This document shows positions 1 through 10,558 of a DNA stretch of 38,867 nt, piece by piece. The notes beneath the pieces were generated by a model. The model was not told the origin of the DNA, did no database searches, and saw only the letters and a program-made list of their open reading frames with translations. Positions within the stretch are counted from its first letter, which is position 1. Every line of letters begins with the position of its first letter. Origin of the DNA: an uncultured Roseovarius sp. (GTDB taxonomy: Bacteria > Pseudomonadota > Alphaproteobacteria > Rhodobacterales > Rhodobacteraceae); contig CAKSUL010000015.1 of NCBI GenBank assembly GCA_934501475.1, positions 1 through 38,867 of the forward strand. Reading direction: 5' to 3'. Both the position numbers and the translations under genes were made by a program.

Positions 1-93
1 CAGGCCGACATCATCCAGATCGCCGGTCACGATCAGCCCGCTGTTCTTGGTCACGGTCCCGGTGATGTCGCCGCCGATCGTGGGGGTGCCCAT
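1..93 (-). CDS. VCBS/RTX-type repeat protein, N-terminal 31 codons only (cut by window edge)
   Basis: The minus strand opens an ATG at 93 and reads without a stop to base 1. The 31 residues include the stretch DITGTVTKNSG followed by VTGDLDDVG, which resembles the start of VCBS repeats (TGTVTED...SGTLTVTDVD) found in large calcium-binding adhesins and RTX-like exoproteins. The ATG lies only three bases beyond the stop of the upstream acyltransferase gene, so the two are almost certainly co-transcribed and perhaps translationally coupled. A HlyC-like activator directly upstream fits a protein that is acylated on lysine and exported by type I secretion. Most of the protein, any RTX nonapeptides and the transporter genes would lie outside the window, so toxin versus adhesin cannot be settled. 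There is no signal peptide at the start, as expected for a type I substrate. Confidence 0.6.
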   Translation of the reverse strand, partial: MGTPTIGGDITGTVTKNSGLIVTGDLDDVGL

Positions 94-96
94 GGC

Positions 97-690
97 TCAG
101 CCCTCGTCCAGATGGCGCGCGAACTGACCCAGCCCGAATGAGCGCAGCGTGATTTCCGCGCCGGGTTCGGGGCGGGACCATTCCATGATGCGATAGCGCG
201 TGCCGGTCTTGTTGTGCCACAGCGCGCGCAGGCGGGTTTCGTTGGGAACCGCCTGGAGCTGGCTCAGCATTTGCTGGACATGGCCGAACGGCGCGACCAG
301 ATCTATCACCCATTTCGATGTGCCGCCATTCCAGTGCTGTGGTTCCAGCGGCATGTGATCCAGCGCAAAGCGGCGTTCGGCGGCGTCATGCAGGCCGGCC
401 CATGTGATGAAGCCGCGCGCAAACCCGCCCGAGCGGAAAATGCGGTATTGTTTCAGGCGCAGGGGCACCTCGAACTGGGCCATGGCCTGCGGCAGGGTCA
501 GCGTGGCGTGGTATTTGTTGAGCGAGGCCAGATATGCCATCGCGCCCAGATCGGCCAGCATGTCCTGCGGCAAATCGAACCAGTCCGCCGGAAACGGCGT
601 CTTGGACGGGCCGGCTTCCGGCCCGGCGCGGCGCAACGCATCGAGATGGCGCATCGACGCACGCAAGAAGGACTGGTTTTGTCTGCCCAT
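97..690 (-). CDS. HlyC/RtxC-like toxin-activating lysine acyltransferase
   Basis: The 197-residue protein matches the family that transfers a fatty acyl group from acyl-ACP to internal lysines of RTX proteins in the cytoplasm. Visible landmarks are LGAMAYLASLNKYH with His61, aligning with catalytic His23 of HlyC; GFARGFITWAGL near 89-100; and WNGGTSKWVIDLVAPFG at 120-136, where Asp130 corresponds to HlyC Asp92 and APFG is the family hallmark. HlyC is about 170 residues, so the length fits with a short N-terminal extension. A longer frame reaches 792, but I chose the ATG at 690 because it follows an AAGAGG ribosome-binding site about ten bases upstream, and the extra residues are low-complexity and Arg/Pro-rich. 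The next gene, a VCBS-type protein, begins three bases after the stop and is the likely substrate. Confidence 0.82.
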   Translation of the reverse strand: MGRQNQSFLRASMRHLDALRRAGPEAGPSKTPFPADWFDLPQDMLADLGAMAYLASLNKYHATLTLPQAMAQFEVPLRLKQYRIFRSGGFARGFITWAGLHDAAERRFALDHMPLEPQHWNGGTSKWVIDLVAPFGHVQQMLSQLQAVPNETRLRALWHNKTGTRYRIMEWSRPEPGAEITLRSFGLGQFARHLDEG

Positions 691-852
691 CGGCTGACCG
701 CCTCTTATCGGGGCACAGACGCGGCGCGTCGGTCTGGCGGGGCGAAAACAAGGCGCAATTTGCCCATCTTCATCCCGTATCGGCCAGATCATCCCGAGAG
801 TGCTTGCCTGTGCAACTGCTCATTTCTCACGCTTTTTGACGCGCGTTATCGG

Positions 853-873
853 TGCAAGTTACACGATCTTGCA
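853..873. promoter_or_regulatory. Inverted repeat, candidate operator
   Basis: TGCAAG and CTTGCA form a perfect 6-bp inverted repeat separated by nine bases, in an AT-richer stretch 163 bases upstream of the acyltransferase start and in the gap between it and acnA, both on the minus strand. The symmetry and position suit a dimeric regulator of the acyltransferase-VCBS transcript. No known family consensus was recognised, and the rest of the 691-1042 gap holds no convincing gene. Confidence 0.25.
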
Positions 874-986
874 GATTTCATAAAGACTTAATGTTTTTCG
901 ACGCAATCCTGCGGGCGATATATGCCAAAACGCCACAAGGGCCCCTGGCGGGCGTGTTTATCAAAAATGCACGACCCTGAAACAAG

Positions 987-1017
987 GAACGCCCGCAAGC
1001 CGGGGCTGCGGGCGTTC
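987..1017 (-). terminator. Rho-independent-type terminator of acnA
   Basis: A perfect 11-bp stem (GAACGCCCGCA with its complement) and a 9-base loop lie 26 bases past the acnA stop, followed on the minus strand by the T-rich CTTGTTTC. The T-tract is imperfect. Confidence 0.7.
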
Positions 1018-1042
1018 GTTCAGCAATAGATTTTGGCGTCGA

Positions 1043-3823
<2,781 letters not shown>

Positions 3824-3875
3824 CTGGCTATCCTCGATCTATCAAAGGGAATGGCATGTCCGGGGTCCGGCCGAT

Positions 3876-3905
3876 AGGATCCGGTCAGGCAGGATCCGGT
3901 CAGGC
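3876..3905. repeat. Perfect tandem 15-bp direct repeat
   Basis: The unit AGGATCCGGTCAGGC occurs twice with no spacer, at 3876-3890 and 3891-3905, between the acnA start and its predicted -10 element. It lies in the presumed acnA 5' untranslated region. It could be a recent slippage duplication or a paired binding site. Confidence 0.85.
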
Positions 3906-3929
3906 GCATTCGGGGGGTGTTCGCGCGGT

Positions 3930-3958
3930 ATACTATTGCACACAATGTAGTTATGCAA
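3930..3958 (-). promoter_or_regulatory. Candidate sigma-70 promoter of acnA
   Basis: On the minus strand TTGCAT (complement of 3953-3958) and TAGTAT (complement of 3930-3935) are separated by exactly 17 bases and point into acnA. The -35 half belongs to a TTGCA...TGCAA dyad spanning about 3936-3958, which could be an operator overlapping the promoter. Confidence 0.45.
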
Positions 3959-4058
3959 GGTCATTCCATGCCGTATCTCGCGAAACATTGATTGGTTTTT
4001 CATATATGACCTGCATAAACAGGAAGGACCAGACCGTTCCCTGTATTGAAAGACCACG

Positions 4059-4754
4059 ATGCCCCTGTTCGTCCGAGTCCTTTTTGCCGCGCTGTTGCTG
4101 AGTTCCCCGCTAGGCGCGCAGGACAGGCCCGTGGTTGTCGAGCTTTACACATCGCAAGGCTGCTCATCCTGCCCGCCGGCGGATGCGTTGCTGCATGAGC
4201 TTGCGGCGCGCAAGGATGTTCTCGCGCTGGCGCTGCATGTGGATTACTGGGATTATATCGGCTGGAAGGACATCTTTGCCGACGCCGCCCATGTCAAACG
4301 CCAGCGCGGCTATGCGCGGGCCGGGGGACGGCGGATGATCTATACGCCGCAGATGATCATCAACGGGCAGGATCATGTGGTCGGCAACCGTCCCAAGGAC
4401 GTCGCGGCCCTGATCCAGCGTCACGCGGCCATTCCCCGCCCGGTCAGCATCACGCTGAAACGCAGCGGCGATCAATTGCTGATCACAGCGCAGGCCGCGG
4501 CATTGATCACGGCACCTCTTCTGGTGCAGTTGATCCGGTATCATCCTGAAAGCACGGTTGAAATAACCCGTGGTGAAAATGCGGACCGCACGATTTCCTA
4601 TTCCAATGTCGTGACCGGATGGCGCGAACTTGCCCGCTGGGACAGCGCCGCCCCGCTGAGCATCAGCGCCGAGGTCAAGGGCGACGATCCGATTGCGGTG
4701 ATCGTGCAGCAGGACGGGTTCGGCGCGATCGAAGGGGCGGCGGTGCTTCCCTGA
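4059..4754 (+). CDS. DUF1223 family secreted thioredoxin-fold protein
   Basis: The 231-residue product starts with a short hydrophobic signal-like segment (residues 3-20, ending LGAQ), then VVVELYTSQGCSSCPPAD, which carries a CxxC pair (Cys35, Cys38) in the position of a thioredoxin-like redox motif. HVDYWDYIGWKD and YTPQMIINGQ are further hallmarks of DUF1223. The family is predicted to be periplasmic and its substrate is unknown, so a thiol-redox role is inference. The ATG at 4059 follows GAAAGACC. It is divergent from acnA and convergent with the acyltransferase gene, with only nine bases between the two stops. Confidence 0.9.
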   Translation: MPLFVRVLFAALLLSSPLGAQDRPVVVELYTSQGCSSCPPADALLHELAARKDVLALALHVDYWDYIGWKDIFADAAHVKRQRGYARAGGRRMIYTPQMIINGQDHVVGNRPKDVAALIQRHAAIPRPVSITLKRSGDQLLITAQAAALITAPLLVQLIRYHPESTVEITRGENADRTISYSNVVTGWRELARWDSAAPLSISAEVKGDDPIAVIVQQDGFGAIEGAAVLP

Positions 4755-4769
4755 CGTGCCTTGTCAGGG
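4749..4769. terminator. Hairpin between convergent genes, likely bidirectional terminator
   Basis: CCCTGAC and GTCAGGG pair around a 7-base loop and overlap both stop codons of the convergent DUF1223 and acyltransferase genes. Downstream on the plus strand is a TTTTT tract some twenty bases later, not immediately adjacent. Confidence 0.45.
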
Positions 4770-5711
4770 ATCGCTGCGCGCCTGTTTTTCAGCCAGCCTT
4801 TCGGCGCGGTAATCGGCCAGCGACCCGGTTCCGTCCTTCCAGCGGCGATGGATCCAGAACCATTGATCCATATGCGCGCGCACCTGATGTTCCAGCCGGT
4901 CGTTCACCTCTTGCGTCATGGTGACCGCGTCCGAGGGCGGCACCGGGGATTCGACGATCACCTTGAAATCAAGTCCGTTTTCGTCCCGGATACCCCAGAC
5001 CGGCACCAGCGGCGCATCGAATTTCAGCGCCAGTTCGGCGGTGGTCAGGGCAGTCAGGGCCGGCTTGCCGAAGAAATCCAGCGGCACGCCGTCATGGGCG
5101 TTGAGGTCCGTCAGGATCGCAAGCACGCCGCCGCTGCGCAGATGGCGCACCATCTCGACGGTGCCGCGCTTGCTTTGCTCAAACACCGGCTGGCTGATCG
5201 CGCGCATCGCCTGAACGTAATGCCGGTTGAAATAGCGGTTGCGCATCGGGCGGTAAAACCCCCCCATTTCAAAGCCCTGGTCGATCATCGCGATGCGCGC
5301 GGCGTTGAAACTGCCGAAATGGCCGGTGACAAAGATCACCGGACGCCCGGCCGCGCGCGCGGCGCGGATCGCGTCAAGGCCCGGACCGCTTACCGGGGCG
5401 CTGCGGGCGCGCGCCTTGAATGCGTCACCGCTATACATCTCGATCATGTTGCGCCCGGCGGCGTCGGGCACGGCGCGCATCAGGCGGCGCACCTCTGCGC
5501 GGGGCAGGTCGGGCAACACATGGGCCAGATTTTCGCGCACCCGCGCGGAATAGCCCGCCAGCGGCGCGACCAGCCGCGACACCATCCAGCCCGCCATCGG
5601 AATCCGCAGCCGATAGGGCATCAGGAGCGCCAGACCGATCAGCCCGCGCAGCACGATGTTCACCGCATATTCGCGGCCACGCGTGAAAGGGGATTCGGAA
5701 GGGGTGCTCAT
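4764..5711 (-). CDS. LpxL/HtrB-like lysophospholipid or lipid A acyltransferase
   Basis: This 315-residue protein has the layout of the LpxL/LpxM family: an N-terminal hydrophobic helix (about 15-32), an acyltransferase block VIFVTGHFGSFNAARIA, then GFYRPMRN and a long C-terminal domain ending with HMDQWFWIHRRWKDG, the typical 'W.W.HRR' signature. Such enzymes add secondary acyl chains to lipid A at the inner membrane. The usual HX4(D/E) catalytic motif reads H131-FGSF-N136, so the acidic residue is replaced by Asn; the DNA is unambiguous (codon AAC). Upstream in-frame starts at 5753 and 5771 exist. I chose 5711 because family similarity starts near here, but no start has a clear Shine-Dalgarno, so this is uncertain. 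Confidence 0.85.
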   Translation of the reverse strand: MSTPSESPFTRGREYAVNIVLRGLIGLALLMPYRLRIPMAGWMVSRLVAPLAGYSARVRENLAHVLPDLPRAEVRRLMRAVPDAAGRNMIEMYSGDAFKARARSAPVSGPGLDAIRAARAAGRPVIFVTGHFGSFNAARIAMIDQGFEMGGFYRPMRNRYFNRHYVQAMRAISQPVFEQSKRGTVEMVRHLRSGGVLAILTDLNAHDGVPLDFFGKPALTALTTAELALKFDAPLVPVWGIRDENGLDFKVIVESPVPPSDAVTMTQEVNDRLEHQVRAHMDQWFWIHRRWKDGTGSLADYRAERLAEKQARSDP

Positions 5712-5821
5712 CAGCGGACAATCGCGCCATGCTGTTAACGTGGCGCTACTCATAGGACGCGCGGCCCCCATTCACAAGCCGGGCGGCGCGATTGCGCGGA
5801 TGCGCCCTTGACGGGGACGGA

Positions 5822-6898
5822 TCATTCCGCATCGTCATCATCATCCTCGTCAGGGCGCACAAGAGTGATGTCGCCCGATGCCTCGAGCTGGCGGATGGCG
5901 TTGACGATCTCGGTCATCGCCGCCTCACCGGCCTTGGGGCGCACCCTGCCGGCCTCGGCGATTTCCTCGCGGATGGTTTCGGCCATGCGCTTGGACATGT
6001 TGTCGAGCAGGAAATCGGCGGCCTGGCCCAGATCGGCGGCGGCCGCGGCGGACAGGGCGGTGACCAGAACCTGCTGATCGACCTCACGGGTGACTTTGGG
6101 AACATCGACCGGGTTCAGCCGTTCGGGGATGTTGGCGAAGGTAAAGATCGCCTTGCGCACAAGGTCGGCAAAGCCCTGATCCGCCTCATCAAGCCCGCTG
6201 AGCACATCGTCACGCGTGGCCGACGCCGAGAAATTCAGGATCGCCCCGACCCGCGCCACAGGCCCGTCGGCAAAGGCGGTTTCGGGGATGTCGTTGAGTT
6301 GCGCGGCCAGCGACAACCCGATCCGGTCCACCGCGCCGGGGGTGACGTTGCTGGTCTGCGAAACGGCATAGGTGATGCGGCGCGCCTTGTCGCCGGGCAG
6401 GCGGCTGAGCAGATCGGCGGCGCGCGGCACATCCAGCTTGGACAGCATGACGGCGGCCACCTCGGTGCTTTCGGCCAGAAGGATCGGCACCAGATCGTCA
6501 AGATCGGCGGCGCGCACCTGTTCCCAGGGATCGCCAAACTGGCGCACACCGGCCTCCTTGCGCAGACGGGCGGCGGTTTGCGGGCTGATCCGCCCATCCA
6601 GCGCGCTGAGTGCGCCCGCGACCCCGCGCGGAAAGGTCAGGCCCATCGCCTCAAGCTCGGTCGCGAATTCGCTTACCACGTCGATCAGCGTCGTGCGGTC
6701 CACATAGCGCATCGAGCCCATCTGATTGGTCAGATCGGCCTGAAGCGCGTCGGGCAACCCGTCCAGCCGCAGATCAGCCCCTTCGTTGAGCAGAAACCGC
6801 ACGATGATCGCGGCCTTCTGTTTGCGCGTCAGCCGCGCGGACGTGGGCCGGGATGGCGCCGGCGCGCCCAGACGGGCCAGCGGTGTGGAATTGGACAT
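5822..6898 (-). CDS. fliG: FliG-like flagellar motor switch protein
   Basis: The 358-residue protein follows FliG: an N-terminal segment with LTRKQKAAIIVRFLL, a middle domain with LAESTEVAAVMLSKLDVPRAADLLSRLP (resembling the FliG_M 'HPQTIALILS.L' repeat), and a C-terminal region FANIPERLNPVDVPKVTREV...FLLDNMSKRMAETIREEI, close to the FliG_C torque helix region. It would form part of the cytoplasmic C-ring that couples MotAB to rotation. Unusual features are the isolated location with no other flagellar gene in the window, and a poly-acidic C-terminal tail (DEDDDDDAE). The family is often encoded away from the main flagellar cluster in Rhodobacterales, so this may be the only FliG or a diverged paralogue. 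The next gene upstream in the same direction is lpxL-like purB's neighbour; spacing suggests its own transcript. Confidence 0.85.
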   Translation of the reverse strand: MSNSTPLARLGAPAPSRPTSARLTRKQKAAIIVRFLLNEGADLRLDGLPDALQADLTNQMGSMRYVDRTTLIDVVSEFATELEAMGLTFPRGVAGALSALDGRISPQTAARLRKEAGVRQFGDPWEQVRAADLDDLVPILLAESTEVAAVMLSKLDVPRAADLLSRLPGDKARRITYAVSQTSNVTPGAVDRIGLSLAAQLNDIPETAFADGPVARVGAILNFSASATRDDVLSGLDEADQGFADLVRKAIFTFANIPERLNPVDVPKVTREVDQQVLVTALSAAAAADLGQAADFLLDNMSKRMAETIREEIAEAGRVRPKAGEAAMTEIVNAIRQLEASGDITLVRPDEDDDDDAE

Positions 6899-6960
6899 GC
6901 CCTACCTCATTGACAAGCGCCCCTAGGTCTAGCCTGCCAAGAGTGAAGAAACCTCTAAGA

Positions 6961-7001
6961 TGCGCCGCGAAAAATTCCGCATGGTCGGGTTTCGCGGCGC
7001 A
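6961..7001 (-). terminator. Terminator hairpin downstream of purB
   Basis: A perfect 12-bp stem, TGCGCCGCGAAA with TTTCGCGGCGCA, and a 17-base loop lie just after the purB stop. On the minus strand it is followed by TCTTAGAGGTTTCTTC, which is only moderately T-rich. It separates purB from the fliG-like gene. Confidence 0.65.
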
Positions 7002-7007
7002 TTTCGG

Positions 7008-8312
7008 TCAGTCGGTGAACACGCGCGCAAAGATCGTGTCGACATGTTTGGTATGATAGCCCAGATCGAACTTCTCTTCGATCTGGGCGGGGGTCAGCGC
7101 GGCCAGGACATCGGCGTCGCCCAGCAATTCGGTCTTGAAATCCTTGCCGTCTTCCCAGACTTTCATCGCGTTGCGCTGCACCAGCTTGTAGGCGTCCTCG
7201 CGGCTGACCCCGGCCTGGGTGAGGGCCAGCAGGACACGCTGGGACATCACCAGACCACGGAATTTGTTCATGTTCGCCAGCATGTTGTCCGGATAGATCA
7301 CCAGCTTGTCGATCACGTTCGTCAGGCGCGCCAGCGCGAAATCCAGCGTGATCGTGGTGTCGGGGCCGATGTTGCGCTCGACGGATGAGTGCGAGATGTC
7401 GCGCTCGTGCCAGAGGGCGACGTTTTCCATCGCGGGCACCACGGCCATGCGCACGAGGCGCGCAAGGCCGGTCAGGTTTTCGGTCAGCACCGGGTTGCGT
7501 TTATGCGGCATTGCCGAGCTGCCTTTTTGCCCGGCGCTGAAAAACTCTTCGGCCTCCAGCACTTCGGTGCGCTGCATGTGGCGGATCTCGATCGCGATAT
7601 TCTCGATGCTGCTGGCGACCACGCCAAGGGCGGCAAAGAACGCCGCGTGGCGGTCGCGCGGGATGACCTGTGTGCTGATCGGCTCGGGGGTGAGGCCCAG
7701 CTGCTTGCAGACATGTTCCTCGACCTTGGGGTCGATATTGGCGAAGGTGCCGACAGCGCCGGAAATCGCGCCGGTGGCGATCTCCGTCCGGGCCGTTTTC
7801 AGCCGCTCCAGGTTGCGGTCCATTTCGGCGTAAAACCGGGCAAAGGTCAGGCCCATCGTCGTGGGTTCGGCGTGGATGCCGTGGCTGCGCCCGATGCGGA
7901 TGGTGTCCTTGTGCTCGAACGCGCGCCGCTTGAGCGCGGCCAGAAGGCCCACCATATCCTCGATCAGGATGTCGGAGGCGCGCACCAACTGCACGTTGAA
8001 ACAGGTATCCAGCACGTCCGAGGACGTCATGCCCTGATGCACGAAACGCGCGGCGTCGCTGCCGACATGCTCGGCCAGATGGGTCAGAAAGGCGATCACG
8101 TCATGCTTGGTCACGGCCTCGATTTCGTCGATGCGCGCGATGTCGAATTCCACGTCCCTGGCCTTCCAGACGGCTTCGGCGTTTTCGCGCGGGATCACGC
8201 CCAGATCGGCCATGGCGTCACAGGCATGGGCCTCGATCTCATACCAGATGCGGAATTTGGTCTTGGGCGACCAGATCGAGACCATTTCGGGGCGGGAATA
8301 ACGGGGAATCAT
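7008..8312 (-). CDS. purB: Adenylosuccinate lyase
   Basis: PurB acts twice in purine synthesis, releasing fumarate from SAICAR and from adenylosuccinate, in the cytoplasm. The 434 residues include the fumarase/aspartase superfamily signature GSSAMPHKRNP, the catalytic-region TSSDVLDTCFN, and GRSHGIHAEPTTMGLTFA around the active-site His. Length is normal for the short bacterial type. The frame stays open upstream to 8444, but the ATG at 8312 (MIPRYSRPEM) is the conserved start and has AAAGGTG just upstream. A terminator hairpin follows the stop. The upstream alpha/beta-hydrolase gene is in the same direction, 75 bases away. Confidence 0.97.
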   Translation of the reverse strand: MIPRYSRPEMVSIWSPKTKFRIWYEIEAHACDAMADLGVIPRENAEAVWKARDVEFDIARIDEIEAVTKHDVIAFLTHLAEHVGSDAARFVHQGMTSSDVLDTCFNVQLVRASDILIEDMVGLLAALKRRAFEHKDTIRIGRSHGIHAEPTTMGLTFARFYAEMDRNLERLKTARTEIATGAISGAVGTFANIDPKVEEHVCKQLGLTPEPISTQVIPRDRHAAFFAALGVVASSIENIAIEIRHMQRTEVLEAEEFFSAGQKGSSAMPHKRNPVLTENLTGLARLVRMAVVPAMENVALWHERDISHSSVERNIGPDTTITLDFALARLTNVIDKLVIYPDNMLANMNKFRGLVMSQRVLLALTQAGVSREDAYKLVQRNAMKVWEDGKDFKTELLGDADVLAALTPAQIEEKFDLGYHTKHVDTIFARVFTD

Positions 8313-8386
8313 CGGACACCTTTGCGTTTGAGCGGTTGCGCGCGGTTTAGACCGTTGGCCGGCGCGCAGCAAGGCGGCAGGGGTTC

Positions 8387-9595
8387 TCAGCCCTCGGTGG
8401 TGGTGATATGCGCGCCCTGTTCCAGGGTGCGGTGCACCGGGCAACGGTCGGCGATTTCCAGCAAGCGGGCGCGCTGATCGGCGTCCAGATCGCCCTCAAG
8501 GAACACGACGCGGGTGAATTTGTCGGCGTGGCTCCCGCTGGTGGCGGCGTCCTGTGCGTGCACCTTGTCATGGCTGACCTCGACGCGCACATGGGCAAGC
8601 GCCCAGCCCTTGCGCCTTGCATACATGCGGATGGTCATCGACGTGCAGGCCCCCAGACCGGCGGACAGGAACCCATAGGGCGACATGCCGCGATCGGTGC
8701 CGCCATAGGCCAGCGGTTCATCGGCGAGGGTGTGATGCGCGGGCCCGGATTGCACATCCTGAAGAAAGCCCTCGGGGTCGGCCTCGCTGACGCGCACGAT
8801 GCCTTCGGGGGCGCCGGGTGGTGGGGCCGGCGGGCTGAGGTCAAGGTAGCGCTGCGCCCATGCGGCGATGACCCCGGCGGCATATTCGGCGTCCTGCGGG
8901 CGGGTGATCAGGTGATCGGCCTCGTCCAGCGTCACAAAGCTTTTGGGGTGGCGGGCCGCGCCAAAGATCCGGGCGGCGTTGTCGATGCCGACAATCGCAT
9001 CGCGCGGCGCGTGCAGGATCAGCAGGGCGCGGCGCAGATCGGCGATTTCATGGGCCAGCGTCTCGGCCTTGACGTCCTCGACGAACTGGCGGCCGATGCG
9101 CACGGGATCACCGCCCAGCGACACTTCGGCAACGCCGTCGGTCTGGATTTTCTGCAACGCGTCGTCGAAATTGCGGGTGACGTGACCCGGCTCGAACGGG
9201 GCGCCGATGGTGACGACGGCGCGCACGCTGTCGATGCTGCGCGCGCTGGCCAGCACCGCCGCCCCGCCCAGCGAATGCCCGATCAGCAGGCCGGGGGCCA
9301 TGTCGCGCGCCGCCAGTGCATCGGCGGCGCAGCGCAGATCGCCGACATTGCTGGCAAAGGTCGTGTCCTCGAACGCGCCGCCCGAATGGCCGATCCCGGT
9401 GAAATCGAACCGCAGCACCGCAAAGCCCGCCCCGGCAAGGCGTGCCGAAATACGCCGCGCGGCGTGGCTGTCCTTGGAGCAGGTGAAGCAATGCGCGAAC
9501 AAGGCCGTGGCCAGGTGCGGGCCGTCCGGCATATCCAGACGCGCCGCAAGGTCCGAGCCGTCATGGCCCTTGAAAGTCAGGCGTTCGGTGGGCAT
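8387..9595 (-). CDS. Fusion of alpha/beta hydrolase and OsmC-like domain
   Basis: Two domains are joined in 402 residues. Residues 1-250 form a serine alpha/beta hydrolase with GHSLGG (nucleophile Ser108), a probable Asp199 in APRDAIV and His228 in EADHLI. Residues 265-402 are OsmC/Ohr-like, with Cys317 in GACTSMTIRMYARRK and Cys385 in CPVHRTLE, the two-cysteine arrangement of the family that detoxifies organic hydroperoxides using thiols. Such fusions are a known architecture, but the physiological substrate is unknown; a link between acyl hydrolysis and peroxide removal is inference. The ATG at 9595 has AAAGGAAAC just upstream, and I preferred it to the in-frame start at 9655. Confidence 0.93.
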   Translation of the reverse strand: MPTERLTFKGHDGSDLAARLDMPDGPHLATALFAHCFTCSKDSHAARRISARLAGAGFAVLRFDFTGIGHSGGAFEDTTFASNVGDLRCAADALAARDMAPGLLIGHSLGGAAVLASARSIDSVRAVVTIGAPFEPGHVTRNFDDALQKIQTDGVAEVSLGGDPVRIGRQFVEDVKAETLAHEIADLRRALLILHAPRDAIVGIDNAARIFGAARHPKSFVTLDEADHLITRPQDAEYAAGVIAAWAQRYLDLSPPAPPPGAPEGIVRVSEADPEGFLQDVQSGPAHHTLADEPLAYGGTDRGMSPYGFLSAGLGACTSMTIRMYARRKGWALAHVRVEVSHDKVHAQDAATSGSHADKFTRVVFLEGDLDADQRARLLEIADRCPVHRTLEQGAHITTTEG

Positions 9596-9709
9596 GGCGT
9601 TTCCTTTGTGCAAATCCATCGGGCAGTGCCCCCCCAAGGATAGGCATGCAGGCACGCGGTTGCCAGACCTGTGTCAGGACGTCACGCCAAGGTGAGGGGC
9701 GCGCGTGCC

Positions 9710-10438
9710 TCAGCCCGCCACATGGCGATAGAGCCGGTCATCGCCCAGATCCGCGATCAGCCGATAGCCCAGCCGTTTCAGCAGGGCCTCACCGCTTTCG
9801 CCGCCTTCATGGCCCTTGAAGGAATCCTTGCGCCATTCCAGATAGATCAGCGTCGGGCGGATCGCGCCGATGGAGCGCAGCACCGACAGTTCGGCCCCTT
9901 CGATATCCATGTGCAGCAGGTCGATGTGATCAATCCCGGCCTCGGCGCAGAACGTGTCAAAACGTTTGCCTTCCACCTCGATCGGGGCGGTCTGCTCGAC
10001 GAAGGGAAAGCGTTTGCGATAGGTGTCGCTGTGCTGGAACATCGAGCCCTGGGCGTTGGTTTCGCCGTTGATCCGGGCGCTGTAGAACTGCACCGGCGCG
10101 TCGGTGTCGCAGGCGGCAAAGTTGAACACCTCGACGCCGGTCTCCTGCAAGGTGTGGCGCACGATGTCGATGCGGTCGGGATCGGCCTCGACCGTGATCA
10201 CGCGGGCGTCCGGGTAGGCGCGCTTGAAACGATGCGCGTCGCCGCCGTCGAAGGCACCCAGTTCGACGATCACGCGGGGCGTCAGCCCCGCCTCGCGCAG
10301 CCAGTTGGTGTTGAATCGCGAATGCTGCACCGATTTCGGCGCGCCCGCCACCGTCACCTCGTAAAGGCGTTCGCGCAGGCGCGGCGATTTCAGCCCGTTG
10401 AGGCGCAGTTGCAGGCGGGCAGGGATCAGGCGGGGCAT
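9710..10438 (-). CDS. FkbM family SAM-dependent methyltransferase
   Basis: The 242-residue protein has a Rossmann-type SAM-binding motif VIVELGAFDGGDAHRF (residues 57-71) followed by an acidic strand end ITVEADP, and DLLHMDIEGAELSVLRS further on, which is typical of FkbM methyltransferases. Members O-methylate glycans, macrolides and other small molecules, so the substrate cannot be read from sequence. The ATG at 10438 has GGAG seven to eight bases upstream. An alternative in-frame start at 10501 would add 21 Arg/Ser-rich residues and is less likely. It is downstream of dddP in the same direction, with about 120 bases between them, and is probably transcribed separately. Confidence 0.88.
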   Translation of the reverse strand: MPRLIPARLQLRLNGLKSPRLRERLYEVTVAGAPKSVQHSRFNTNWLREAGLTPRVIVELGAFDGGDAHRFKRAYPDARVITVEADPDRIDIVRHTLQETGVEVFNFAACDTDAPVQFYSARINGETNAQGSMFQHSDTYRKRFPFVEQTAPIEVEGKRFDTFCAEAGIDHIDLLHMDIEGAELSVLRSIGAIRPTLIYLEWRKDSFKGHEGGESGEALLKRLGYRLIADLGDDRLYRHVAG

Positions 10439-10558
10439 GTCGCGTCTCCGGGACGGGGATATATCCGCCAAGGCTGTGAGTGAACCAGTTTGACGCCGCA
10501 CGCTTAGCCAAAGCGCGCGCCAAGATCAAGAGCGGGGCGCGAACGTGCAGCCCCCCGA

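Noticed and set aside
834..862. Plus-strand promoter TTGACG-N17-TTACAC
   Set aside because: It points toward the end of the minus-strand acnA gene with no plus-strand gene downstream; likely coincidental.
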